In this document: in pieces, positions 28,187 to 38,764 of the stretch
How the letters are laid out: every line of letters starts with the position of its first letter
How positions within the stretch are numbered: the stretch's first letter is position 1
Source: Rhynchopus sp. YZ270_cl-10
Taxonomy: Eukaryota; Euglenozoa; Diplonemea; Diplonemida; Diplonemidae
Assembly: GCA_964035575.1 (NCBI GenBank)
Contig: OZ037867.1
Span: forward strand, 496,001 to 560,000
DNA: 64,000 nucleotides
Direction of reading: 5' to 3'
The notes under the pieces: generated by a model
Told to the model about the DNA's origin: nothing
The model's input: only the letters and a program-made list of their open reading frames with translations
Database searches by the model: none
Made by a program: the position numbers and the translations under genes

Positions 28187-29085
28187 GGTCAGGAAAGATC
28201 TTTTGTATTTTTTTGTCTTTTTTCGAGAATCTCGGGAGAAAAAAAAAAAAAATCAAGATTTTCAGGATTTTTGTCTTTTTTTTTCAGGATCTCTCGAGAT
28301 CTTTGAGATCTTTGAAAAATCCTGGAAAAAAAAGGAAAAAACACGGGTCGGGAAAGATCTTTTTTTTTTTTTTTTTTTTCGAGAAAAAAAATCCTCTTCT
28401 CCCGAAAAAAAAAAAAAAAAAAAGATTTTTGGGAGAAAAAAAAAAAGAGAAAAGATTTGAAAATCCTGGGAAAATCCTGAAAAAATCCTGAAAAATCCTG
28501 GAAAAATCCATGAAATTTCATGAAAAATCTCGAGATCTTGAGAAATCTTTGAAAAAAAAAAAAAAGATTTTCAAAATCTTTTTTTTTTTTTCCCCCAAAA
28601 AGATTTTTCAAAATCCCAAAAATCTTTTTTATCTTTTTTTTGAGAAAAAAAAGATTTTCAAGATCTTTTTCATCTTTTTTTCTCTTTTTTTCCTTTTTTT
28701 TCCTTTTTTTTTCAGGATTTTTCAAAGATCTCAAAGATCTCGAGAGATCCTGAAAAAAAAAGACAAAAATCCTGAAAATCTTGATTTTTTATTTTTTTCT
28801 CCCGAGATTCTCGAAAAAAGACAAAAGATCTTTCCTGACCCGTGAAAAAAAAGGAAAAAAAGAGAAAAAAAGATGAAAAAGATCTTGAAAATCTTTTTTT
28901 TCTCAAAAAAAAGATAAAAAAGATTTTTGGGATTTTGAAAAATATTTTTGATATTTTTCAAAATCTTTTTTTTTTTTTTCAAAGATTTCTCAAGATCTCG
29001 AGATTTTTCATGAAATTTCATGGATTTTTCCAGGATTTTTCAGGATTTTTTCAGGATTTTCCCAGGATTTTCAAATCTTTTCTCT
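28187..29085. repeat. Nested inverted repeats, purine/pyrimidine-rich
   Basis: Block A (28187-28330, starting ACGGGTCAGGAAAGATC) is inverted at 28700-28848. Block B (~28450-28700, with ATCCATGAAATTTCATG and TCTCGAGATCTTGAG) is inverted at 28850-29085. The order is A, part of the long terminal repeat, B, A', B'. The sequence is nearly all A/T/G runs with GATCT motifs and is not coding, although long Lys/Phe frames appear. Confidence 0.75.
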
Positions 29086-31435
29086 TTTTTTTTTGAGAAA
29101 AGTTCGATTTCGGCCTCGAAAATTACCGTGACACCGATTTGTCACGGAATTTTGTCACGGAATTTTTTTGAAAGATTCGATTTCGTGACAAAAAAAAATC
29201 GATTTCGTGACAAACCAATTTTTTCATTGACACACAAAATTCGATTTCGTGACAAACCGATTTTTTCATTGACAAAAAAAAATTCGATTTCGTGACAAAT
29301 CCAAAAATTCAGTGACAAAAAAATGTCAATGAAAAAATGGATTTTGTCAAGGAAACCGAACTTTTTGTCACGGAAAAAGTCGTGACAGAAATGGATTTTG
29401 TCAAGGAAACCAAACTTTTTGTCACGGAAAAAGTCGTGACAGGGCACTGGGTACTGGGTACACTGGATACAAGGATAAAAGTCGTGAAAGAGCAACCACA
29501 GCTCCACATGACAAACACAAAAGTGTCCAGTCACGTGGGGCATGCATGCACTGAGGAGATAATGATCCAACAATTTACAAGAAAGATTACTTAACCTACT
29601 GCTGGAAATTGCCAGGTCGTAGTAACACACAAAGTGTGCCTCCGTTCGGGAAGACCGGATATTCTAGAGACCAAAAAGGCCTCAAGAATATCTTCCGGTA
29701 GTCAAGGTATAACCGAATGAACGGCCCAAGACCCCCGTGGAGAAGTTAAATGTGTAATGCTATCAGGTAGAAACTGCGAACACTGTCTTACCCTCCTCAA
29801 TGCATGGTGGAAGATGTCTTTACAACAAATATCCTGTACCCAGGTACCAGGTTCCCAGACCCACGTAGTACCACGTCGCAGTACTACGCAAAATTTACCA
29901 CCAGACCCTGTCTTCGTGCACCTTAAGTACAACGCCGCAGACAGGCCAAACATGCGTTGGACTCAGAGGAATGCCTGCTGTGCAGTGTATCAAACATGAG
30001 AACCAACTCCCAGCAACAAGGGGCGCCTTTTGGCGGGCGTTGTTGAGGGTGTTTGGGGTGCAAAGTTTTCCACAATTTTGATGCGCGGGTACAGAAGTGT
30101 TATCTTGTTCTTTCATCTCTAGGAAATGTAAATGTCAATCGCGTTTAACTACCACTAGGGCTTGTTCAGTGAACCCACAAGGGGTCGAAGGGGGTTGGTT
30201 ATCCCGTATCTATCAAAGGTTGTGTCGACCAGGCTAAACCACTATGTTACGCTGTACGTTGTTAAATCCGAAGAAATAACACTTTAGCAGCCGCAGGAAG
30301 TTTGCTAAAAAGAGTGCCTCACGCTACACAAACCACCACCCGCGATTGACTTAGATGTTATAACAAAGAGAATTCAGAACAAAACAACACCCTGCCCCAT
30401 ACACACTAAATTGTCATGCTTCGAGAGCATGCCTGGGCCAAAATTACTATGACGAAAAGGCAACAAGACCACCCACAAGGAGTGTGAATTGTGCACTGGT
30501 TTTCTGGGGGAACAAACAATATTTTCTTGTGTCTAGTCCTCCGGAAGCAGAGGACAGACTTTCCGGAAGGTTTCCAAAGTCGAATTTCTTGCACTAGCTA
30601 TGCTCCCTGGTTAATGGCTATAGCAGTGACTGACAAAGTGTTCCCACCCCCCTTTCCACCACCATAATAACCGAACTCTGCTTATCAAACCACAATCTGA
30701 ATCTGCTTCCGTCGCATGCGCTGGTGGATTCGATCTGTTTTGGTGTGTGTAATGGAATGTATGGGTGAGGGTTGGGGTATTAGGTATAGAAACTTGCGCA
30801 CCCATTAATTTTTTACCGAATGAAAATGAAATCTGCAATGAGTGTCTGCTGCATATCATTTAGTGGGGCTGGCCTCTGGCCAGAGGCGTGCAAGCCTGAC
30901 CGTGTTCGCGATATACTAAGTCTTGCATAATCATAAAGTTATCATACCTTGTGTCTTCAGTCTCTGCCCTTAGGTTTCTAGACAGCTCAAGAATGGCCTC
31001 TTTTGTGTTTGTCAAGTGGCTGTCTGGTCACTTTTCAGTGACTGGCGGGTTGGCTGTCACGACTTTTTCCTTGACAAAATCCATTTTTTTCAATGACATT
31101 TTTTTGTCAATGAAAAAATGGATTTGTCACGAAATCGAATTTTTTTTTGTCAATGAAAAAAGTCATTTGTCACTAAATTGAATTTTGTGTGTCAATGAAA
31201 AAATCGGCTTGTCACGAAATCGAACTTTTTTTGTCACGAAATCGAATCTTTCAAAAAAATTCCGTGACAAAGTACCGTGACAAATCGGTGTCACGGGTAT
31301 TTTCGAGGCCGAAATCGAACTTTTCTCTTTTTTTTTTCTCCCAAAAATCTTTTTTTTTTTTTTTTTTCGGGAGAAGAGGATTTTTTTTCTCGAAAAAAAA
31401 AAAAAAAAAAAAGATCTTTCCCGACCCGTGTTTTT
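28337..31435. mobile_element. ~3.1-kb element bounded by long inverted repeats
   Basis: The left end starts CACGGGTCGGGAAAGATC and the right end finishes with its complement at 31432. The left terminal repeat is 28337-28450 plus 29085-29440, split by the nested palindromes. The right one is 31055-31435. Both contain many spaced TTCGATTTCGTGACA/TGTCACGAAATCGAA and TGTCAATGAAAAAATGG words. No transposase or other gene is recognised inside, so it looks non-autonomous. It could instead be a structural repeat. Confidence 0.6.
29441..31054. other. Interior of the inverted-repeat element, no gene recognised
   Basis: About 1.6 kb of balanced composition with no frame longer than ~83 codons. Hairpins are visible at 29654-29699 (CCGGATATTC-type arms) and near 29860 (GTAGTAC/GTACTAC). 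It may be filler of a non-autonomous element or hold a non-coding RNA. Confidence 0.4.
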
Positions 31436-32157
31436 TTTTCAGCGGTTTTCCCGAAAAAAAAGTTATTTTCGGCGCAACGAAGTACAACATCGGGTTACAC
31501 TGATACAGAGAAAAGAAAAAAAGACAAAAAAAAAAGAGAGAAAAAAAATGTGCTAAAGGGGCTTTAATCGGTGTTTTATGCAGTCTCGATACCCCCCATT
31601 AAAATAATAAAAAGGGGAGAAAAAAGAGAGAGGGGAATAAAGACTAGCCTCTCAAGAGGTAGGTACTGAAGCTGAAACTGAAACTGTCGGAATATAAAGA
31701 GAATCGAAAAATATGAGGGGGGGGGGGGGGGGGGGAAAGGGGATGGGGAGTTTGAAGGCATTTTTTGGAGGGGGGGAATACATACACCGCACTTCTCATG
31801 CGAAAAACTATAACAAAAAGAGAGTTGATAGTGCCTCTGAGACTCGAGAGAAACACAATTGGCTATCCTGTTGACCATTTCCACTCCCGGATGGCGTAGT
31901 CGTCTCTTTTTGAAAGGCGCGCTGAACTCCCTTGAAACGCTCAGACACAAATAGTAGGGTGGGTTAAGTAAAGTTGTTTTTTTTTTTTTTTTCGTTAATT
32001 TGCACAAATCCTCCTGTTTGAGGGATGATTTGGTACCCGGTAATACTATTTCTCCTTTGAAGCAAGCTTTCGTAGGAATATTTTTTAAAAAATAATAACT
32101 AAGATGACTGTGCCTTTCGCCTACATATCCAAAGAATAGTTTTTTTTGTGAGATGAA
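31436..32157. other. Gene-free region with a 20-G run
   Basis: A run of about 20 G bases lies near 31717-31735. An H2/H3-like segment GAGTTGATAGTGCCTCTG lies near 31822. Otherwise only chance frames. Confidence 0.4.
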
Positions 32158-32328
32158 CCTAAGCCTCTCTTGTGTTTAGCCACCTTGAAATGAAAAAAAG
32201 AAGTATTTCAACATAGTACTATGCATTCAATGAACTGATAGCATAGGTATAGGGATCAACAAAAAATGTTCCCAAGATGAAAACTGACAAGATTAATATG
32301 CCTCTCGTGCATACACACACGCATCTTG
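32158..32328 (+). repeat. H1 and H2 hairpins side by side
   Basis: 32158-32179: CCTAAGCCTCTCTTGTG, TTTAGCCACC. 32222-32277 repeats the 10933 segment (GCATTCAATGAACTGA, GGGATCAACAAAAAATG). 32289-32326: AATATGCCTCTCGTGC, CACACACGCATC. Confidence 0.55.
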
Positions 32329-32337
32329 AAAAAGGGT

Positions 32338-32516
32338 CACGGTGGCCAGTTTGATGTGGGAGAGCGTCAAAAGTGGACGAAAATACAGGTTTGTAATCCG
32401 CGGGAGGGCGTCTGGGAGAGCGTCTCCACACCCAGTGGCTACCAGACGCTCTCCCAGATGCTCTCCCAAAAAACGTCAAATTTTTTGACGCTCTCCCACT
32501 CAAACTGGCCACCGTG
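32338..32516. mobile_element. 179-bp MITE with long terminal inverted repeats
   Basis: Left end CACGGTGGCCAGTTTGA, then GTGGGAGAGCGTCAAAA. The right end is the exact type of complement (TTGACGCTCTCCCAC, CAAACTGGCCACCGTG). The terminal inverted repeats cover ~35 bp with one or two differences. A 3-bp GGT flanks both sides as a possible target duplication. The interior has a GGGAGAGCGTCTCC palindrome-like part. No coding capacity. Confidence 0.75.
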
Positions 32517-33003
32517 GGTGGAGTTTCGATTTTGTGATTAAACATCAGGTTCTTTACAAAGTCTTTAACGTTAACAGAAAAAGCAAAAAAAGGGTGTGAT
32601 GATTGTGTTTTTTTTTGTATTTTGATAAAAGTCTTTTCAAAAAAAAAAAAAAATATATGACTAAATGACACACTTCGAGTTTCGTTCACGCCAGGGTAGA
32701 GGTGGGGGGGGTGGGGTGCTATATAAAAAAACATAGCATGTATTCACTACCATTATTTTTTAAAAATGAGGAAAAGGGCGAAGTATTTGGAAAGTTATAA
32801 AGAAAAATTAGAGAAAGAAAAAAAACAGTGCTGTTATTTTAAGCCTGTTTTGAACGAGGAGTTGTTTTTTTGTGGGAAATACTGGTGTTGCAGCTCTCTC
32901 TCTTAAGATGAAAAAAAAAGAGAAGTTGACTTATGTTACTTTGAAAAATTTGGAATAAGTATCGTTATGTCTTACAAATGTCCATTTGCTTTTTTTTCGT
33001 TTC

Positions 33004-33118
33004 TTTTGAAAATTTTGTTGTATTAGTGTAGACACCCGAGGATGAACTCCGCTATACCTTTTTTTTTTTTCGATTATCTGTTGGATTCGCGTAGCCCCCA
33101 TTCAGACAATCTCTACCA
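33004..33118 (-). repeat. Pair of A-tailed mini-hairpin repeats
   Basis: 33004-33057 is ACACCC-type (GAAAATTTTGTTGTATTAG, TGTAGACACCCGAGG, GAACTCCGCTATA). 33060-33118 is a weak short-type copy (TCTGTTGGATTCGCGTAG, CAATCTCTACC). Confidence 0.55.
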
Positions 33119-33570
33119 TAATCAGCATCACCTCAGTGACGAAAATGATGAACAAAATAGTAACTCTGATAGGTAAGTAAAAGGAAAAAAGGTTTTTTCG
33201 AAAAAAAAAAGAAAAGAAATCGGAAATTTGATCTAGACACTTCTATTATTTCCATTTTCTGTGAAAGGAGATAAAAAACGTAAAAAGTGGAGGAAAAAAA
33301 TGTGGGCAAAAAAAATAAATAAATAAAAACTGCTTCTTTGGACATCCATCCTGCTTTAGAAAAAAAGAGTTGTTGTTTTTTGGGATGCTGAAGGAGTAAT
33401 TTATTCTCTCTCTCTTTTTTTTTTGCCGTACGTTCCTATTTTTTTTTTGTCTACGTTCTCATTGAAGAGCACGTGGGGAAAATAAGTCCTTTCACAATAG
33501 TTGTTTTGTTGTTACTGTCATTATGTTATTTTTTTTGAAAAAGAAAGTCTGAAAGAAGAAAAAAGTATTC

Positions 33571-33618
33571 CATGTACATTCTTTCCTAAACAAAAAGAAA
33601 AGAAGGCAAAGAGGGTGC
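33571..33618 (+). repeat. Dispersed TACATTCTTT...AGAGGGTGC repeat
   Basis: TACATTCTTTCCTAA and GAAGGCAAAGAGGGTGC. Related copies are at 34368-34414 and 45896-45940. The arms CATTCTTT and AAAGAATG can pair in the 34.4-kb copy. Confidence 0.55.
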
Positions 33619-33769
33619 GAGAAAAAAATGAAAATTGAAGCGTTTAGTTTACCAACTTTGTGTTTCTTTATGAAAAGAATCACGTAAGAGAGGAACAGTG
33701 GAATCGGAACCCGCCTCTCTTCGTTTTCTGCCACCTTGTCGGGAGCAGTTTGTTTGTTTGTTTGTTTCT

Positions 33770-33823
33770 TTTTGAAAAACTTTGTTGTATTAGTGCAGAC
33801 ACCCGAGGATGAACTCCACTATT
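33770..33823 (-). repeat. A-tailed mini-hairpin repeat, ACACCC-type
   Basis: GAAAAACTTTGTTGTATTAG, TGCAGACACCCGAGGATG, AACTCCACTATT. Confidence 0.65.
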
Positions 33824-34170
33824 TTATTTTTTCTCTCCAAAAAATACCTAAAAAAACTTGCAAAACGGTCATTTAAATTTCGTTGAAAATATAATATTAT
33901 GAAAAATATGTAAAGCATTTTTGTGCATTCACCTTTTGGAAATGGGGGGAGAGAGGGAGATAGAGACGAGAGAAAAAAAAATCCTTCACGGCTTGACAGC
34001 TCCCCCGAGATCAAAAAAAATGTAACTGTGAAATACAAAAACCCCCCTCTTGCAACAGTGTACTTCTTTTGACTGATCAAATGTATGCAAACCTTAGTTA
34101 CCGTTGATATTCTGGGTTCACCTGTGAAGAGGCATAAAATTCCTACCCCAATGATGGGGGAAAAGTAATG

Positions 34171-34252
34171 ATTTTTTTTTTTTTTGATAAATTGTTTGGA
34201 ATAGTGTAGTTGCCTCTTTTTGTGTTGCCACAGTTTGTGCAAATCTCCACTT
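34171..34252 (-). repeat. A-tailed mini-hairpin repeat, long type
   Basis: A T tract, GATAAATTGTTTGGAATAG, TGTAGTTGCC, TGTTGCCACAG, CAAATCTCCACTTTC. Confidence 0.7.
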
Positions 34253-34476
34253 TCTTTTTTGTGTCGACAATCACCTAAGAACCCACTTGGGTGACTAATA
34301 GGGATTGTACTACGGAAGGTTTTTGACGTAGGTCGTCCTGAACCCTTGAGAGCAGTTTTTTAATTCATATACATTCTTTTCTTAGCGAAACAAAAAGAAT
34401 GCAAAGAGGGTGCAAAAAGCAGTTTTTTATAAATAAAAAAATTTCTTCCTCGGGGTAGTCTGACATTTATGTCACA

Positions 34477-34565
34477 AAAAAAATATTTTTTAAAGCCCTT
34501 CAACTTCAACATGGATGCTGCCGAAACTGAAGCACAATTTTAGGGCTTTAAAAAATATTTTTTTT
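34477..34565. repeat. Perfect 24-bp inverted repeat
   Basis: The arm AATATTTTTTAAAGCCCT (within 34477-34500) and its complement (34542-34565) enclose a 41-base loop. It could be a small MITE or a cruciform. Confidence 0.65.
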
Positions 34566-34574
34566 GGGGTGCTT

Positions 34575-35040
34575 CTACTCACTCTGAGTGGGTGTGTGAT
34601 GGATATTCGGGACTATGTGGGGTCCGGGAGGGGTATTTTGGGGGTTTCAGGCAAAAAAACGAAAAAAATATGACCGTAACAGGGGGTGTGCAAAGTGTCT
34701 TGGGGATGTCTTGGGGACGTCTTGGGCATTTTTTTGACCTAAAAACACCAAAAAAACACTTCCAAAAGTGTCAAATATGTCCAAAACAGGTTGGAATGGA
34801 CTCACAGGCCACTTTTGGGGTATATTTGTGCCAAAGGAGGCTTTGTGATGTCAAAAAATATCCCGGTTTTTGATTTTTTTCTCGAAAAATCGCTATTTTG
34901 CCCAAAGTGGCCAAAACGTGAAAAAAGCCGTTTTTTCACTATTTTTTTCCATTTTTTTGTATTCTGGGGTGGCTTCTGGGTCGTTTTTCGACCCACAGGC
35001 CCCCTGTGACCCACTCTGAGGGTGTTTTTCACCCGCAGTT
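34575..35040 (+). repeat. Single diverged copy of the palindrome-3 arm
   Basis: Shares, in order, TTGACCTAAAAACACCAAAA, CCAAAACAGGT(C/T)GGAATGG, ACTCACAGG, CACTATTTTTTTCCATTTTTT-like text and a GTGTTTTTCACCC-like end with the arms at 54515-55087. Here it lies directly before a composite element, as the arm at 54515-55087 does before the other one. Confidence 0.65.
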
Positions 35041-35117
35041 GCCTTGGAGATGGCCAGATAATGCCAAATGAATTTTCCGTGCGTTTGGTCCCAGCCAAAA
35101 TGGCTGGAGTCGTATCC

Positions 35118-36311
35118 CCTAGGCATAGGTGCCCGCCGAGTCGTTTTTGGGCGAGTTGTCGGAACTTTACGATTTCACCTAACAACTCGCCCAAAAACTC
35201 GGACAACTCGGCCACAACTCGCCCTATACTCGGCACAACTCGCCCTATACTCGGCACAACTCGGCCACAACTCGGCCACAACTCGCCCATTTTTACAGGC
35301 AAAAACATACAGGGATGGGAGGTGACGTTGTAAGGTTACACACATGTAACGTTGGTACAACACATAATCTCAAGAAAAACAACCAGGGCTAAGGCCAAAC
35401 GCCACTCATTACATGCACCTTGTCATATGACTAGTCATAGGTGGTAACTAGGTCGTGGTGGTCCATGGGCCACCGTGCACACTCACGGTTTTTGGTAATT
35501 GCTGGGGGGATTCACTTCACACAGGTCGGGCAGGCGCTGCCTGCCCATCCTCTTTTCCTGTCTGCTATCGATTCCAGGTTCACAACGTTCACACGTTTAG
35601 TCAAAATGCTTTGGGCGACGACTTCCTTTGGGATACACAAAACCACACAAAGCGCACATTCACAGACCAGCTGTGAAGCGTGGGATGCACAAGATAAAAC
35701 GTGATGTGGTGTACCTGTGTACCTGTGTACCTGTGTACCTGTGTACCTGTGTACCTGTGTACCTGTGTACCTGTGTACCTGTGTACCTGTGTACCTGTGT
35801 ACCTGTGTACCTGTGTACCTGTGTACCTGTGTACCTGTGTACCTGTGTACCTGTGTACCTGTGTACCTGTGTACCTGTGTACCTGTGTACCTGTGTACCT
35901 GTGTACCTGTGTACCTGTGTACCTGTGTACCTGTGTACCTGTGTACCTGTGTACCTGTGTACCTGTGTACCTGTGTACCTGTGTACCTGTGTACCTGTGT
36001 ACCTGTGTACCTGTGTACCTGTGTACCTGTGTACCTGTGTACCTGTGTACCTGTGTACCTGTGTACCTGTGTACCTGTGTACCTGTGTACCTGTGTACCT
36101 GTGTACCTGTGTACCTGTGTACCTGTGTACCTGTGTACCTGTGTACCTGTGTACCTGTGTACCTGTGTACCTGTGTACCTGTGTACCTGTGTTTTTGTAG
36201 CCATAAAAAATCCCAAAAAAAAACAACTCGCCCAAAAAAAATGGGCGAGTTGTTGGCCGAATTTGGGCGAGTTGCCGAGTTGTTTTAACTCGCCGGGCAC
36301 CTATGCCTAGG
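35118..36311. mobile_element. Composite element A with 23-bp terminal inverted repeat
   Basis: The left end CCTAGGCATAGGTGCCCG continues CCGAG; the right end (36289-36311) is its complement with one mismatch. Subterminal GGGCGAGTTGT and ACAACTCGCCC words are repeated in both orientations. The interior holds unique sequence and a large 8-bp microsatellite. A run of 19 G follows the right end directly. No recombinase is seen. Element B at 55088-55930 has the same plan. Confidence 0.75.
35711..36192 (+). repeat. Microsatellite, 8-bp unit GTACCTGT, ~60 copies
   Basis: Essentially perfect array, 482 bp long. Rotated, the unit is CTGTGTAC, i.e. the CTGTGTA core plus C. Long frames on both strands are artefacts of the repeat. 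Confidence 0.97.
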
Positions 36312-36528
36312 GGGGGGGGGGGGGGGGGAAATAATATAAAAACGAGAAAAGTGATCCTGTCACCTTTAATAAAATCGTTAGATGGCTGCACCCGCTGTGT
36401 GCGCACATCTCAAAGTGGGGGTGTGAGATCTTTTTTCACATTTGAGGCATCGATAACAATTCCCTCCCCCAATCACGAAAAGGTTCTGTCAGTATCGCAG
36501 CCCAACTTTTTAAAAATAAGAAAAGCTT

Positions 36529-36560
36529 GATGAATATGACTCTCGTGCACATCACACATC
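36529..36560 (+). repeat. H2-type hairpin
   Basis: GATGAATATGACTCTCGTGC, ACATCACACATC; preceded by AAAAGCTT as in other copies. Confidence 0.55.
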
Positions 36561-36989
36561 TTTTTTAAAAAGAAAGATAAATTGCGGGGCTGGGATGACT
36601 ACAGAAACACACAACACAACCTCTAATACTCATTATGTGAGTAGAGATGAGACGATAAACGCTGGTTTGACCCAGGTTTGTATTTTTTTATTTTTTTTTG
36701 AAATCTGAAAAACGGAAAGCCACTATTAAAATGGTCAGTACGCAATCAGTTTTTTTTGTTTTTTTTTTGTTTTTTTTTGTTGTTTCGAAACCCTCTCAGC
36801 CGATGAGAGGGGCGAGAAGAGCTCATTTTTTTGTTTTGTTAGTTTCGTTCGCACGTTTTTTTTTTTTTTTGGTTATGTTTTGTTTTGTTTTTGTTCTGTG
36901 TTTATAAAAAGATAAAAAACATAAGAAAACTGTGTCCAGATGATCACAAATACCTGCTTCAATCACCTTGACTGTCATAAAAATAAGAG

Positions 36990-37036
36990 TAAGTTTGTTG
37001 CACTAGTGTAGACACCCGAGGGATGAGCTCCACTTA
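36990..37036 (-). repeat. A-tailed mini-hairpin repeat, ACACCC-type, no long tail
   Basis: AAGTTTGTTGCACTAG, TGTAGACACCCGAGGG, GAGCTCCACTTA. Confidence 0.55.
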
Positions 37037-37485
37037 TTTTTCTTTTTCCCCCTTCATTTTTCAATGCAGACACTCATAATTGCGTTTTAACTACATCGAT
37101 GCACAGCCCAAGACCTGTCTGTCGGCCAGAGGCTTTTAGCCTAGGAGACCTATTGCGGTTAACAGTACAACCTGATGCAAGAGAAAGCCATTTGCCTGAA
37201 GCTGCTTAACCCTAAGCCTCCATTTTGAGGAAGGAAGTGGGGCTTATGTAGGAACACACAAGCAAAAAAAAAGGGGTCTATCCCACCCACCTTCACCCAA
37301 TCACCTCCCGTTTACATCACGTACTGCATATGCATTTCAGGCCCTGTTGGAATGGGAAGATAAAAATAAAGCTTATACTCAAGCTGGTTAGGGTATTGTT
37401 TACTTCTAAGACACGGCCAAATTTGATTAATTATCTTAGAATTAGATGTCCTAGAATGAATGCAGAGATTTATATACCATAGTAG
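37037..37485. other. Gene-free spacer
   Basis: No frame, repeat or hairpin of note; moderate AT content. Confidence 0.4.
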
Positions 37486-37616
37486 AACTGAGGCTGAACC
37501 TCAGTTCCACCTGAATTAGCTGGGTGTTGGGAGGTGTTGGGAGGCGTTGGGAGGTGTTGGGAGGTGTTGGGAGGTGTTGGGGGGCGTTGGGGGGTGTTGG
37601 CGGGCGTTGGGAGGTG
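37486..37616 (+). repeat. Hairpin followed by GTTGGGAGGT minisatellite, copy 1
   Basis: 37486-37507 is a GAACTGAGG/CCTCAGTTC hairpin. 37522-37616 holds ~9 copies of a 10-bp unit GTTGGGAGGT with C/G variants. A second array of the same unit is at 38765-38852. Confidence 0.8.
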
Positions 37617-37669
37617 AGGCACTTTTTTTCCCACCGGCGTGAGCCTTTTTCTCGTTGGTGAAGTTTTTT

Positions 37670-37745
37670 AAACACCTGCATTGTCATTTCCGGAATCCGT
37701 CCTCGCTGTGGTGGGGTCAATTTGCCGAAATGGACAAGTTCTGAG
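37670..37745 (-). repeat. Flank repeat of the microsatellites, minus copy
   Basis: Read on the minus strand: AACTTGTCCATTTCGG, CAAATTGACCCCACCAC, GGACGGATTCCGGAAATG. Related copies are at 53265-53335, 56043-56115 and 58210-58282. Three of the four adjoin a 9-bp array. Confidence 0.75.
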
Positions 37746-37770
37746 TACATACGTGATCAATTTTCTCACG

Positions 37771-37942
37771 CACAGTATACACAGTATACACAGTATACAC
37801 AGTATACACAGTATACACAGTATACACAGTATACACAGTATACACAGTATACACAGTATACACAGTATACACAGTATACACAGTATACACAGTATACACA
37901 GTATACACAGTATACACAGTATACACAGTATACACAGTATAC
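37771..37942 (-). repeat. Microsatellite, 9-bp unit CTGTGTATA, ~19 copies
   Basis: On the plus strand the unit is CACAGTATA. 172 bp, practically perfect. Frames are artefacts. Confidence 0.97.
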
Positions 37943-37988
37943 CATAGCTGCACAGTACAGTACAGTTCTCGTTTTTGGTCAATTTCCG

Positions 37989-38562
37989 CACAGTACACAG
38001 TACACAGTACACAGTACACAGTACACAGTACACAGTACACAGTACACAGTACACAGTACACAGTACACAGTACACAGTACACAGTACACAGTACACAGTA
38101 CACAGTACACAGTACACAGTACACAGTACACAGTACACAGTACACAGTACACAGTACACAGTACACAGTACACAGTACACAGTACACAGTACACAGTACA
38201 CAGTACACAGTACACAGTACACAGTACACAGTACACAGTACACAGTACACAGTACACAGTACACAGTACACAGTACACAGTACACAGTACACAGTACACA
38301 GTACACAGTACACAGTACACAGTACACAGTACACAGTACACAGTACACAGTACACAGTACACAGTACACAGTACACAGTACACAGTACACAGTACACAGT
38401 ACACAGTACACAGTACACAGTACACAGTACACAGTACACAGTACACAGTACACAGTACACAGTACACAGTACACAGTACACAGTACACAGTACACAGTAC
38501 ACAGTACACAGTACACAGTACACAGTACACAGTACACAGTACACAGTACACAGTACACAGTA
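37989..38562 (-). repeat. Microsatellite, 7-bp unit CTGTGTA, 82 copies
   Basis: On the plus strand the unit is CACAGTA; 574 bp = 82 units with no visible variant. It is separated from the 9-bp array by 46 bp that contain the TCGTTTTTGGTCAATTTCC flank also found next to the 9-bp array at 58.2 kb. Confidence 0.97.
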
Positions 38563-38764
38563 GCAGTACAGCACCAGAGGTCGGGATTTTCCCTTGGAGG
38601 GCGTCTAAATTAATACATTTTTCGCTTTTTTCCCAAATTTCCACTTTGCCTTTGCCACTATTTTTTTGTTTGACTTGGAACCGGGACCCCACCCTGGAAC
38701 CCCCTCCAGAAGGGGGTACAGAACACCCTCAAAAAAAAAAAATCCCAAAATTCGGGCTAAATTG

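Noticed and set aside
28067-29096. Lys/Phe-rich frames around 28-29 kb
   Set aside because: They come from A/T homopolymers and inverted repeats; no ordered composition or domain.
35711-36192. CRISPR-like array
   Set aside because: The unit is 8 bp with no spacers, in a eukaryotic context.
35512-36310. Long frames over the 8-bp array (TGTQVHRY and VPVYLCTC repeats)
   Set aside because: They follow from a unit free of stop codons in several frames on both strands; no independent coding evidence.
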